Below the pieces are notes generated by a model, which saw nothing but the letters and a program-made list of their open reading frames with translations, searched no databases and had not been told where the DNA came from. This document shows positions 1 through 13,000 of a DNA stretch of 64,000 nucleotides, piece by piece. The stretch comes from Psettodes erumei (taxonomy: Eukaryota > Chordata > Actinopteri > Pleuronectiformes > Psettodidae): assembly GCA_016785225.1 (NCBI GenBank), contig JAFBJZ010000437.1:582460-646459 (forward strand). Reading direction: 5' to 3'. Position numbers and translations under genes: made by a program. Position 1 is the stretch's first letter. The number at the start of each line of letters is the position of its first letter.

Positions 1-204
1 GTTAATCTCAAATCTGATGCATCTGAGAAATTCTCTGCTGTTTTAATGCCTCTGCTAGAAAAATAAATCCTCTGTATTCATTCTGCTTCTCCATTTTCAA
101 AGAAGTTTCTTTTACCAATCAGGACACAGGTCTTCAGACCTCTTGGAGTGAAAATTGGCTTGACTTGCAGCACGGCTTCAAAATCCTCATGCGTTATCAA
201 CTTC

Positions 205-246
<42 letters not shown>
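1..246. other. Upstream flank / intron of lepr
   Basis: No gene is supportable here. The interval ends in a CT microsatellite that serves as the polypyrimidine tract of the first coding lepr exon. Any non-coding first exon or promoter of lepr, and a possible neighbouring leprot, would lie to the left of the window. Confidence 0.5.
204..243. repeat. (CT)n microsatellite at a lepr splice acceptor
   Basis: A nearly perfect CT run ends a few bases before the CAG acceptor at 244-246, so the repeat forms the polypyrimidine tract of the exon carrying the lepr start codon. Length variation here could alter splicing. Confidence 0.85.
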
Positions 247-280
247 GTGAGATTCACCCCAGCCAAAGCCCAGCCAGGCC

Positions 281-295
281 ATGCTCACACTATGA
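281..295 (+). promoter_or_regulatory. Short uORF overlapping the lepr start codon
   Basis: An ATG at 281 with G at -3 opens a four-codon frame (Met-Leu-Thr-Leu) whose TGA at 293-295 overlaps the proposed lepr ATG at 292-294. Both lie in the same exon. Such an overlap could reduce lepr translation or feed it by reinitiation. The arrangement is visible directly, but any effect is inferred. Confidence 0.5.
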
Positions 296-400
296 CCACC
301 ACAATGTAAGTGCTTTTAAACCAATCTGCCATTACTGAGGTGGTGTATTCACTGTGAAAGCACGGATGTATGGATTGATCTTGACCCCCCCACCACCACA

Positions 401-439
<39 letters not shown>

Positions 440-3400
440 TGAAGTCTCAAAACACTCGTCTGAAATTGTTTGCATTTTGGGGTTTGGGGAGAAAAATAAC
501 ACCAACGATGTTGAGCCTCCCACAGGATGGATCTGAAAGTGCTTTGCTAAATTTGGCAGTTTATGATTACAAATCAACATATTTGCAATCCACGAAGTCA
601 GAGGGGGAAAAAATCATTTAATGAACATGTTATTATTAAAAGTGGACAACATTATTGGGATCCACTGCTCTTGGACAAACACGAGCCTGAGTTTCAGTCA
701 AACTTCTTCACCAACGTGAGGGCTCAAATACCGTTAGCGAAATCTGCTGACCACATCTTTCTCTGTGTTACATCACAAGAGCGACTCTGCATGAGTCACT
801 GCTTCTGTAGAGAACTTGGTCCACCAGTTCTTCCACTGAACTGTATTACAATCAAGCTGCCTGGCACTGAATTTCTCTGGAGATGCCAAATCTGACTACT
901 CTCACTTGATACTAATACTGTAATGAAATGTGCAATGTGCTGGTGCAATGTTTCTGCAAATCATGTTTCAAGTTTCTACTCTTTGTACAGCTGCTCTCTT
1001 GGTTTCATTTAATGCTTTATCTCCTGTTTTACCTCCTCTCTATCCAGCCATCCATTGCCTGTCTCCTCTCTCTCTCTACAGGGTTCAGTCTGTAACGTTG
1101 ACAGTCCTGATGCACATTTTCCTGGCATCGTACGGTGAGTCTTTAAGCTAGCGAGTTTAAGTTAGAGTGATTCTGTCCATCATCCTCCCTTCCTTTACAC
1201 ATTGAATTTAGGAACTACCCTACTGTCATTTCTGGTGCTGGTTTAATATTTATGAAATTTTTGTGAAGGGGTTCCTTGTGACTCTGCTTTGGTACTATAG
1301 CGCAAGTCGTTGCTGCACTGCAGTCCCTCAGCCGAGAGTTCAACTGACCAGTTTATTTGACGGGCAGCAGAAAATAACGCTAAAAGACACACAACTTCCT
1401 GTGCTGTTGCAGCAACTGAAACTCCTGCAGCCCTTTCCCCCTGGCTCAGATCAGTCATTAGTCATTAAAGCCCCAAATCCCATATTGCTTTTTTTTAATC
1501 ACTGGTTTGTTATTGGTAGCAACTTCAGCCTGGATCTGACATTTATATTTAAGTAGTACTTAGGTTTTGGAGAAGTAATACTGGTCACGATGTGTAAGTC
1601 CATATAATCCCCTTATTACACAGGACACAGCTTCATACCACTGTTGACACTGGAGTCGGTGAGGTGTATTACGGGGGGCAGATTTCCCTTGTGTGTGTGT
1701 GTGTGTGTGTGTGGCTCATTTCATTTCGACTGTTCTTTGACAGCACAGTGTCATCCGCTACCAGTGGTTAGGCTGGCATGATGACTTTCGCCTGGTCAGT
1801 TCAATAACATGTCAGGTGTTCACTAGCAGTGTCTCCCCTGATGCTCTTTCTGTCTTGTTCTGTTTTTCTCTGAGACACAGACACAGCCACTGGCTGTTAC
1901 CTCACTTTGGAAAAATATAAAATTACACAAATAAACACAAATAAAAAATGCCCCCAAGCAGTTTTTCCCTCTCCATAACCTTACAGACTTTCCCAACAGT
2001 CCTGCAAGACAATGGCCTCATGTTTGATTTGATAACAATGAGCAAATTTCCAGCCAGGGACAATATTTCTACCAAAGCATTACGTTCTCATTATGTACCT
2101 ATACCATTAGGTTTGATGTGTATCTATATTTTAACCTGATTTTTTTTATTACAACCTCATAATGTGAATATTTACAGAAAGATTAGACTCAGACCAAAAC
2201 TTTTATGCCTGTATCTGAAATTCAAAAACATTGTATTTCGGCTTGATAAGAAAAAACCCAAGATACTGTGATCCGTGTTGCATCGTCACGCATCTGTAAT
2301 AACCTCTTTGCCTGTCTGTGAGCAGGTGCTCATTGTTTGGAGCTTGAGGAGGGAGCCTCTCTCCAGGCAGGTGCCGTGGACCTGCCGTGGCAGGATGAGC
2401 TGTGCTGTGACTCAGCCTCAGCCCACCTCAACGTGGAGGGAGGTGGCACGCACGCACCGCCGATAAACCGCTCCAAATCAAATCTCCCACGCTGCAGCTT
2501 CAGGAGCTCAACAACCGGATCACATCCTCACAAGCCCTCCAGCAGTAACAGTCCATTCAGCACTGGTATGCAAAAAATGATTCTTATCTGATGATCTGTC
2601 AATGTTTCTTTGTATTGTAAAAGAAACGTTTAATGCGGTTGGAAATGTGCAGTTGAGAAATCTTGATGAGGGCTTGTCATTGCTTGTTGCCCTGGCTGAT
2701 AAGGCTCTGTGGAAAGAGTTAGTTGACTGGACTTGACGTATTACATGCCATGTCTGTATATTTAACGTAATGAAAACAAATAATCCAATTCAAAGATATA
2801 TTCTCAGAGCTTCAAAGACTTTGGTATTGTAAAGAGAGTCTCTGATTTCTTCATGTGTAAGACAAACATAAAAGCTCTGAATTTCATAAAAGGAAATCAA
2901 ACTTTTTTAATTCATAAGGAGGAAAAAAATCTTGAATCACTTATAAAAATCTACAACATATGGATATAATAATCAAACAATAAATAATGATATTCAGAAC
3001 TAACCAAACAGATTCATATCATTCAGCTCTACCCTATCTGCAGATGAGGGAGTCAGTATCCTGCAAAACCTGGGATTGCATTCAATGCAACGTGTATGGT
3101 AATGATTGACATGAGACAAGATATTTGGGACAAACACTGGCCTCTGCTCGGGGGAACTCGAACATGACAGTGTTAGTTTCAAGAAACATTTAAGCGACGC
3201 ACTCGTGATCTCCAGCAGCAGCAGGGGTGGCCGTATGATGCAGCTCCTGCTCATCAGAACAAACAGCCGGGTTGGTGTGACACAGCTTGCTGATTCGCCT
3301 GCGGCAGCATCACTTGTCACTGATAGAGATGCCCCCAACGACCAGCCTGACAGGCTCATTACACCTTAATGGATTTTCATCCAATGTCCCCCACCCCCTC

Positions 3401-6400
3401 CCGCTGTGCTCATGTGAGTGTTGTGCTGTGATTGGTTGACATAGTCAACAAGACAAGGATCCCCTGATCCTCTTGTCAGTCATCACAACAAGATCAAACC
3501 AGTGGTTCCTACTTCTGCTGCTGTTCCCAGACACGTCTGAGCACAGCTGTGATTTAAAAAAAAAAAAAAAAAAATGGTTGCCAAGTCAGGTGAGTCATAA
3601 TTATAAAATGCTCTGTTAATATTGTTGGCATAAAGGTTGAAGACGGAGGTGAGGCAATACTGAGACATCAGGGAGGCGAGGAGGATTTTGTTTTGTTGCA
3701 TTGATCCGTGAGGCGTGACATGTCGAAATCAATGGTGATTGGCCACAACCTTCCAGCTTTATGTCCACGCAGTGATCATCAAACAGAGAAGCTGCGCCTC
3801 CAGATTGCTTTATGAGGCCTTTTGTCAGTCAGTAGCGTGATTCAGCTCAGTGTTACACACACCCACACAAAATAAGGTCCACAGGGTATGTGAAAGTGTC
3901 CTGTGTCATTTTTCTCATACTTGCATGTTAGTTAATTAGAATTTCGAGTCATTTGTTGCTTTCAGAACCAAAGACATCTGTGGATTAATTTTCTCCTTTA
4001 TATACACTGATTAGCTGCAGCATTAAAACAAGTTTCAGGCTTTAATGTTATGGTTGAATTGTGTACATATAAAACATGTAACTTCAGTGTTGTGGCTGAT
4101 CGATGTAGTATTTCCCTCAGAGGCTCATCTCTCAGAATAATAAGACGGGCTGCTTTCTCAGAAGCCTTCATTAGGAGCCGCACTTCACTGGTGTATGTGA
4201 CATGCGGGGCTGTTGCTGATGGTGCCACTAACCTGACGATGTAATTTCTCCTCAGGCACATGTTTGGACATACTGTGCAGAATTGAGAAAAAGTGGGAAA
4301 AATTAACTTGTGCTCTTGAGCCGCACGGCCAGCCCTCGGCAGCTCCGGATGCGGCCCTTACTGCGATCAGCTTACAACGTCTGTTGTGAGTATAAAGCTG
4401 TGCCCTCTTATTGTTTCAATTCCTGTTTTGCTCGTCCAGAGTGTGCGAATGAGCAGGTGTGTGTGTGTTGGGGGGATAAAGAGTCCAGCTCGACGTTGAT
4501 CAAGCACACACACATACTTAACCAAATTTCTCCTCATGGTTCATTTATCAGCTGTTCAGTAGCTTTTGATAATATCACACGATCTTTCACTTGTTGAAGT
4601 TGTCCACTTGTTAAGGAATTTATTAATGTTTTCCAGGTTCTTTAAGACCATTTTCCCTCCATGCTAATGAAGATAAAGTGACATTTCAAATTGAATGTAT
4701 TATTATGAATTGTTGGTAAGAATCATGTGGAACAGCATCACCAATCAAATCAGTCCATCAAATGTTGGTAATAATCAGCAAAACCTATAACTTTTATCTT
4801 GTGTCTGCATTTTTTGGGAAATTCAGTAATATTTAGTTTTTCATCACATGTATTAAATTTGGACATCATGTTCGGACACAAAACGCAGTGTGACTGAAGC
4901 GTTTCTCCGTCCATTCCCAGGTCCCAGAAAGAGGATTCCCGTGTGAACGAAGGGAATACTACATTTGAGGATCCCGTCAACTGTGAAGCACAGGATTCCT
5001 TCATGTGCTCAGTCGCTCTGGACACCACAGCAAGCTTCGTCACCATGGTAACCATCAGCATTTCTGACGCCACCGCTGTGCCGGTTCAGCTCAGAATTCC
5101 TGCCAGACCTGGTAAGGAAATGGGATTTTCTTTCCTCTCATTTTGTTTCACTTTGCCTCCCCATATCTTAAGATATAAGTGGATTCATAGCTAGTGTGTG
5201 CATGCTTAAGTTAAACTGTAGCAGCAGTCACGCAAGCAGAATCCATTGTGGAGGGAGCACAATACCAGTTTTCTCCATGGACTCTGTGGTTTTGCAGATT
5301 ATAGTATAAATGTGGCCCTGAGGAACAGTGTGTGATTCGTGTTTTTCCTTAACTGGAAAAATCATTGCGCTGCGGCCAAAGGGACTGCACTTGAGGGAAA
5401 GTTATTCCATTATCTGCTGAAGTTAGAGGTAAATGAGGCAAGCTGAGAGACAGAGGGTTCAGCAAAAAATTTTGAAAAATCAAGATTATCTCATAAAATA
5501 ATTAGTAATATTAATTCTAGGAACACAACAGATTTATCATTTAGAAGAGGGGGGGTGGAAGGCATCAGTCTTTCCAAGTTATTGCACCTGGATAGGTGGG
5601 GCTAATGCTTGTAACTCGTTAACTAACTGAAATTCTTGAAAACAGACTGAAAACTGTAGGTCATAAAAAAAGTAAGTTCCCAACATTCACTTTTCTTCAA
5701 AGTCGATTACTGGCATTGATTATTTCAGCCGCGTACGAAGCTCCTTAATATTTAAAACACCAACATTTGCCGGAGTCCAGCTTCAAAGTGGTGAATCTGG
5801 ACGGATAGGAAGGAGTTTTATTCAGTTGTGACTAAAAGATGTGACCTGAATGCAGCTAAAAGCAGTGGGTCCTGTGGGCCTGGTGTGTGTGTGTGTGTGT
5901 GTGTGTGTGCACCCAACCACATCTAAGCTGTGAGATCTCCACAGTGATCGGCAAGGACTTTCCATGTTGTGTTTGTTCGACCAGACCTAGAAAGGAAGCC
6001 GAGCGCTGGATTTTAAGTTTTGCTCACTTTGCAGTTTTATCCTCCCGTCTCTTTTGCAGTGTGTCATTAGTTAATGCTTCATCCCTTTTTTCTACTCTTG
6101 ACACGAGAGTTTTGATATTTTTTGTAAAAGTCAGTAAGCACTGGAGGTTTTGGCAGCCGAGGTGCACAGAAAAGTGAAAGTAACAAAGTACTTAACTCAA
6201 GTGATGTACCTTTTACATGCACTTTTTGTACATGCACTGCCTGACTGTAATGACTTTGATGACTGACTGATCCAAATAGTTGCATTTTCTCTGCTGAATC
6301 GATGAGAATATTGCAGCTCTGAACAACAACAAAAAGTGACATTTGCAGGTTTTGTTGCTCCTGTAGTTTTTCTTTATCTCCTGTTTTTGATGACATGTAC

Positions 6401-9400
6401 AGTCTTCAAACTGCAGTAATTGTAACATTACAATGAACTAAATCAGCTGCGGAAAAAAAACATGAGGCTGTTTTTTTAGGCCCTCATGTACTTCCTGTTC
6501 GATTAGCGTTTGGCACAGTTTAGAGATTTGCATCATGATAGCTCATTTTCACACTGTAACCATGAACACAAACAACATTCAGTGTGTATTCACATATGCA
6601 ATGAAAAAAATATGACTAAGAATACTAGGGGCAACTGTGACTCATGCCACTCTGACTGTGAACTGCCCTTGTGTGCTGTGTGGTAAAATGGCACTGGATG
6701 CGACAAGTCATTTGATTATAAGGGCAGTACAGTCACTGTTGCTTCACCTGTACTTTACATGTGTAAATTAGCCTTTCGGGGGGTAAATGTCTTCTTGTCC
6801 TGGATGTGAGAGCAGTCTGGAATAGGAATTGTCGAGCTGTTACTCATAATGTTGAGTAATCACTCCTCTCCCATTGGGCATCTTTGTGGTTTTATGAGAC
6901 TCAATTGTCTCTGGCGGCATTTGTCATAACTCAATGTTGAACTGGGACATCTTTGTTATTGGGGCTGCTACGCCTGTCACAACCAAAGTGAATGACAGTA
7001 AACACTAGGCTAGGCTCCATGCCTCTGAAATCCACCTGACATGGTCATTCGGCATGAATATAAGGCTCTTTGAACTGTACAGATAATTAATAGGAAGTGA
7101 AAATCCCCAGCTACACGCTTTGATTCAAAATTCACTCACTGACATTTAAGCGCATAAGCTTTGTACACGTATACACTGCATGTAAAGACCAAAAGGTGAA
7201 GTGAATTTGCCGTTTAGGCCAAGCAGATGCCAAGAAATTGAATTATATGTGGTCTATACTTTTCATTAACTCTGCATTCAAGATGCAATTGATTCACTCA
7301 TTAAATATGGATAATCCTGGGATGGGAGGAAGAGAAGAGTATTGATCTTAGCCATGTCGAGATGAGCGTAATTACACCAAATGAATGCCACGTTTGGATG
7401 TAAAATGCTGTTATGTCTTATTTACTCCAAGAAAGGCATAAATAGGGATGAAGGAGCGACTGCAGAAAGGATTAAAAAATGATCTTCACGAACCAGAGGA
7501 AAAACATAATCCTCTGATTTTATTTACACTTATTGTAATGATGTGTGGGATTTACTTTGATGATGAAAACTGTTATTAAATTGAAGTCAGTTTAAAGTCA
7601 TGTTAAGCCTGAGGAATTTGTCTGCCTGTTTCTGTTGTGGTGCTTTTCATGTTGGCTTCTTTTCATTGAGACGATCTGTTCTTTTCCCACAGTGAAACCG
7701 AGTCCTCCGGTCAACCTATCGCATATTCAGACCATTGAGGCCGAGCTGATCCTCCACTGGGACGACCCGTCAGACTTTGGTGCTGGCCCACTGAGACATG
7801 AGGTCCGATACTCCTTTAACACCACTCATCCAGCCTGGCAGGTAAATACCAACCTGTGAGGGATGCATGGCTGCACACACCCAGTATTATTTTCTTGGTT
7901 GATCAATTAATGCCTTTAATGCCTTTGTCGATAGAAAGTAATTTTTTTCTATTAAACAAGTAAGTATTTTTTTCAATGTCCAAGGCTGTTTTATCTGTAT
8001 AGCCAAGTCCAACAGGCAAAGTTTTTTATTGATATGATGGAGAAAAGAAACAAGTCAACAGCAGCAAATAATACAATATCTTTCTATTTTTTGGCTAATG
8101 GATTAGGCAAAATTGCAGTGTAACAAAGTCAAAATATGCTTGTTGATATTTTTTAGAAACAGTGCATCTCTGTGATATAGCCTTTGTTTACTGAAGAGCA
8201 CAGAGAATGTTTCAACAGTAAAATGGACAGGACATCAGAAAATCTTACACATTTTATGTATTTAGCCACAAGTCTCTCTCTCTCTCACACACACACACAC
8301 ACTCAAACACACACACACACAAAGAGACTGTATTTGCCTCCCCTTGCAATAGTGCTGCTTTAATGCAGCACAAATTTCCACTAGCAAGAAGCGTTTATTT
8401 AGTGTGACTTGCTCACAGTCAGTTGGGGATTTAATAGCCCCACAACAGTGTACTTAGCATTCAACAGTGTACTTAGTGTTCAGCAGTGGATCCGGAGCCT
8501 CCATCATTTACACTTAGAAGTTTTACACGTAAAGTATCCTTACAGCCCCTCTCTTTTTTATCTTTTCCATTTTCCCCCTTTTAAACTGTGTTTAAGTAAG
8601 TAGTGCCTTAAGCAGATGCGTTTTTAATTTTTAGTAAAAAATAAACTGACATCCTCTGTCTAACATTACTTACTGCCCGTGGGTTGCCACAGAGCCAGCT
8701 TAGTAAAAAGGCATTCAAGGAATCCCAAAGGTCATTCTCCTTAAATAACATATGATTTGCACTAAAAATGGACAGAATTTGCAGGTGTCCACACACACCC
8801 ACAGTCTAATTATGGCTCTAGGCTAGTTTTGTGTTTTGGTAACATTTGCATTCGATGAGTCAACGGCAGCCGCAGCCACGTCCTGATGACGGATTTCAAT
8901 TCTGTCATCATCTTAGACGAACACACCCTATCCTCAAGTCGATCGTGTGCTCTGCCCCGTCTCCAGGTGGTGCCTGCACCTGGAGAGCCCAGGCTGTCTC
9001 TGGATCTGAAGGCCCGACTGAACTACACCATCCAGGTTCGCTGCGCCGGCCTGGAAGAGCCTCCGCTGTGGAGTGACTGGAGTGACAGTCACCACATCTA
9101 CCTGGACAGTAAGAAGCACTCCCTTGTGACTGTCGATCGGACTGTATTCTCAACCTGCCATTTTGGTGCAGTGGTTTCAGGTTGAATCCTTTGTTGACAT
9201 ATTATACTGTCAATTTGTTTCCAAAAGGTTTGACTGTCAAAACAAACTGATATTTGATCAGTAACAAAGAAACAGCGAAAGCTATCTTCATCTCCTTGGT
9301 GAATGAAATTTGAATATGCCCTACAAATCTTATGTTAATTTAGGTTTTCTATGGCTAGCTTTTGAAATGGAGAGTGGAATTATATAATTTTGCCATTTTG

Positions 9401-10018
9401 CAATGAACTTGGCAGACTAACATTTTAAACCAGCTCCGATGGCTGCAATTCAGCTGTCATTTTCTTTGAGAGGTCCCGCAGGCGAGGATTCATCGCTGAC
9501 TGAAGTAGATTCGAACACTGACCTCAATTATCTCTCAGCTGGATTTATGACATTGTCAGCTGTTAAAACCCTCATTCAGCTCATTACTCTCAGCCATTAA
9601 GAAAGAACTCATTTCAATATGGCCAGCATCAATAGACTGAATCAGAAGTCGTTCTCATGATCTTTGACACAATGGCGTAAAAATAGGGAAAATGTCAGGG
9701 GGCGGTGAATCTGTAGAGTGAAGCAGATAGCCACGTGCTGATTTCATAACAGTGGTGTCTAAAATGGTGAAACTGAGAAATGAAAAATGAAACTGTGAAA
9801 TGTTGATGCACTCTAAATGACCCCTTTGTTCACATCAGTGGCCGGTTGATATTTTGTGCTCTGTTAACATCAGACTGCTAATTAAAATGTGAACTATGTG
9901 CCAGGGGGCTTTACACAGCGCAACATTGTGTTGTTGTAGTAGAGGTGTGCACATTTACCTGCTTTCACAAAGCCACATGTACGTATAGTATCACATGACA
10001 TTTGACTCTGGTATAAAA

Positions 10019-10055
<37 letters not shown>

Positions 10056-13000
10056 AATCATCATACCAAAGCAAAATGTGTAACAGCAGTAAAAAACAAA
10101 CACAAAAAACAAGAACACACTAAATTTCAAACAGAAGTATTCATAAAAGTTTGAGCAATGAGACATCAGACAATTTATTTGAAAGTTTTCTTTTGTTGAG
10201 ATCTTCACCTGTTTTGCTGATGAGTCATTTCTTTTGCCGACTCCACGCAGTTGTTTTGTTGGCCTGTATCTGAAGATGTGGTTAGTTTGCAATCCTCGCA
10301 CTCAGCTAAAGACTGCAAAATCCCTGAAAAAAACATTTTCTCTCTTTTGTTGTAATCAACAATGAATTTGTGAGTGAATGAGAATGATTCAGGTGTTTGT
10401 CTGACTGAAGGTCATTGTTCCTTTGTCATTTGCTAAAAAAAAAGCGAAGATGAGATTTTTATTAGAAATATAAAAGGACGAACATGAGAGGGATGCTGGT
10501 TGTTCACAGTGTGATTCTTTCTTTATGTGCGCAGCGGTTAGCTACATACCTGAGAAAGTGGTGGCCCGACCGGGGGAGAACGTGACGGTGTACTGCGTGT
10601 TCAACGACCACAGCATCAATGCCAGCACGGCCATGTGGGTGCTCAACTTCCAGAAGCAGCTTCATCGCAGCCAGTACCGCCAAGTCAACCAATGGGTAAG
10701 AAAAACACAACATTCCTGGGAACATTTCCAAAATGACTTCCCTGCGTATTTTTTAGAAATGTCCATGTAAATAAGTTAACACGGTCGAACTGACTTCTTT
10801 ACCCAAACCAGGTCAGTCAGGTCACAGTCCGTCCCTCAGTGACTCGGCTGTATGACCTGCTGCAGTGCACTCAGGAGTGGACCATCCCTTACAGCCAGAT
10901 CTATGTAGAGGGTGAGCTTTGTTGCACCAGTAACAGCAAAAAGCACCACAAAACACTATTACAATCCAAAGACAAATAACTTATGCATGATTTCAGAAGG
11001 GGATGAGCAATTTCTGCCGTGAAAGTCACTTCTAATGGTTAGAGAGGAAAAGAACTTGCTAGAAATACATGCCCCCTTTGTGCCTTTCCTTTTTTGTTGC
11101 AATGAACAAAGACAGGAAATAGAGTGGCGACATGTGACAGCACAACAATGTGAATGTGAAAAGTAATCCCAGTGCAGAAGCTAAATTGGGTGAAGTTTGT
11201 TTTTCTTGTTTTGTTTTCCCTAACCCTAAGCACTTCTCTCTGTGTTTCAGGAGCTTCTATCGATATAAAGTGTGAAACCAATGGTGACATCAATGCCATG
11301 GACTGCAGCTGGAAGAACACACAGTGGACTAAACCCAAATTTCGATCCAGGTAAAAGCATTTTACGCAGCTGAACCCTTACAGCAGCTAACAATGAAGGC
11401 CACTGCATTGTTAAAGAAACCTCTAATCAACACTCTGAACTCATTTGAAAGCCAGGAAACTACAGAACATAGTGCACCAGACAGCGCATTCACTGGACGC
11501 ACTGACACACCCTGGAAATACTTGTTTCTAATCCACAGTGTGAAGTGATACCAGGAAGTTTCTTTAAGCAGTAAATAAGCAGCAAGAAGAAGCAAGAAAC
11601 AAAAGGAAGAGGTGTCGAAGTTTACAAAAGGCAAACCGGCAGTTTGATACTGAAGACCTAAGTTTTAGTAAACAAGAAATGATTTATCAGATTGCATAAA
11701 GTGAAGAGAAAGTGGAGATTAAAAGCCATACAGCTGATGCCTTCTTTGATTTCTCTGCATTTATGTTTTGTGCTTCACAACAACAGGTGGGCTGACCTGA
11801 CGTGCGATGTGATGGAGGAGAGGGGGAGAGCGGGCGAGGAAGTCGGGGAGATGGGACCTGACTGCGTGCAGGACCAGTCCAGGCGGGAGACCTGCACCAT
11901 CCGGCCTCTGCGGATGAACTGCTACATGCTTTGGCTGGAGGTACCGTCCCGGCTGGGCCCGGTCAGGTCCAAGCCCATCTATCTGTCGCCCATAGATCAT
12001 GGTGAGAAGGACTGATTCTGGTGTGGAACATATCATAAAACTAGTCAGAACAAAATAACAGTCACAACGTAGAATTTAATGATCAATTAATAACCGATTT
12101 CTTCTTTGCCTGCCGCTCCCCTCCTGCAGTGAAACCCCACACGCCCACTAATGTGAAGGCTGTGACCCAAAGCAACGGGGTCCTGACGGTCACCTGGGAG
12201 CCTCCGTCTCTGCCAGTCCAGGGGCTCCAGTGTCAGTTTCGGTACTACTCGCCGTCCATGGTGAGAGCCCAGCCGGAGTGGAAGGTGAGCTCTGTCTGTT
12301 TGACTAAACAACCACAGACTTGGATTCAAAGTCTGGCCTGATTCTGGGGCTGAACTTTCTGTACACATCTTCAAAATATCAGTTTGTTTGTGATTATTGA
12401 GGAATTAGCAAACAGGTTGATTGCCCCAGAGCACTGCCAATTCTCTACATTTCATTTATTTATGGTCATTTTATTCTGAAAACAGGATAAGGTTCATCAG
12501 AAAATATTCTTCAACAAACTGTTATCAAGTACCACAGGGGAAAACAGATTACAAATTACAAGGGTCCATGACACTGACATTGTCAGTTTGACATGGGTTG
12601 ATATGAAGAGTATTAGACCATAGTTGTGTCTGCTGATTGAAAAATTCTCTTGGAAATTGCATTTATACGTTCGCCTCCTCTGTCCAACATTGGCTCAATC
12701 TGATGAGAGAGATGAGGGAATCATTTCCTCTTCTCTTGGGTAAAGTGGACAGATTGATGAAACGGATATATACCCCACGGATCAGATGTATTTCCATTCG
12801 TGATGTTTTTCATTTTCCGAACATGATCTCAAAAGGAAGTCTCTGAGAAAAATGTCACGCCTGCAGGTCCAGAGTCCGGTGCGGGTTCCTCGGGCGGAGG
12901 CTGTGGTGCCGGACATGTGCCGACCGTATGTGGTGCAAGTACGCTGCATGCACAGCAACGGCAACGGCTACTGGAGCGCGTGGAGCGACTCTGTCTACTC

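Larger units (their letters stand above)
247..1134 (+). other. lepr: lepr start exon and signal-peptide exon
   Basis: Exon 247-305 has an acceptor CAG at 244-246 behind a CT-rich tract and a consensus donor GTAAGT at 306. The ATG at 292 has A at -3 and gives Met-Thr-Thr-Thr, then AT split across the intron. Exon 1082-1134 follows a CT-rich acceptor and supplies the G that completes a second Met. The joined N-terminus (MTTTMVQSVTLTVLMHIF, then LASYGAHC) is a plausible signal peptide of about 23-26 residues. The alternative start at the ATG at 1110 inside the second exon would leave only about ten residues before the mature protein, too short for a normal signal peptide. Both exons are inferred from splice signals and phase, without transcript evidence. 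Confidence 0.75.
5112..7692. other. Large lepr intron, no gene seen
   Basis: This 2.6 kb intron is AT-rich. Apart from a GT microsatellite and a possible repeat remnant near 6165-6245, I see no coding exon, RNA gene or recognisable regulatory element in it. Confidence 0.6.
7693..9108 (+). other. lepr: lepr first cytokine-receptor module, WSDWS motif
   Basis: Exons 7693-7841 and 8967-9108 encode the FnIII half of the first cytokine-receptor homology region. It begins with VKPSPPVNLSHI, equivalent to the human VKPDPPLGL region, and ends with the WSDWSD signature at about 9070-9087. The motif is the class I cytokine receptor hallmark needed for folding and surface export. The 1.1 kb intron between them holds a CT/CA microsatellite and a 19-bp tandem duplication. 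Confidence 0.93.

Noticed and set aside
78..266. 62-codon open frame on the - strand at the left edge
   Set aside because: Its N-terminal part is Glu/Arg translated from the CT microsatellite. The rest has no recognisable family, and it overlaps the lepr start exon antisense.
204..438. CRISPR-like or structured tandem array at the left edge
   Set aside because: The repeats are simple CT and CA dinucleotide microsatellites with no repeat-spacer pattern.
1110..1134. Internal ATG as the lepr start
   Set aside because: It would leave a signal peptide of only about ten residues. The upstream exon 247-305 joins in phase and gives a normal-length signal peptide.
9894..10301. 135-codon - strand open frame with a poly-His/Thr run
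   Set aside because: It is created by the GT microsatellite at 10022-10053, which lacks stops in several frames. It lies inside a lepr intron.
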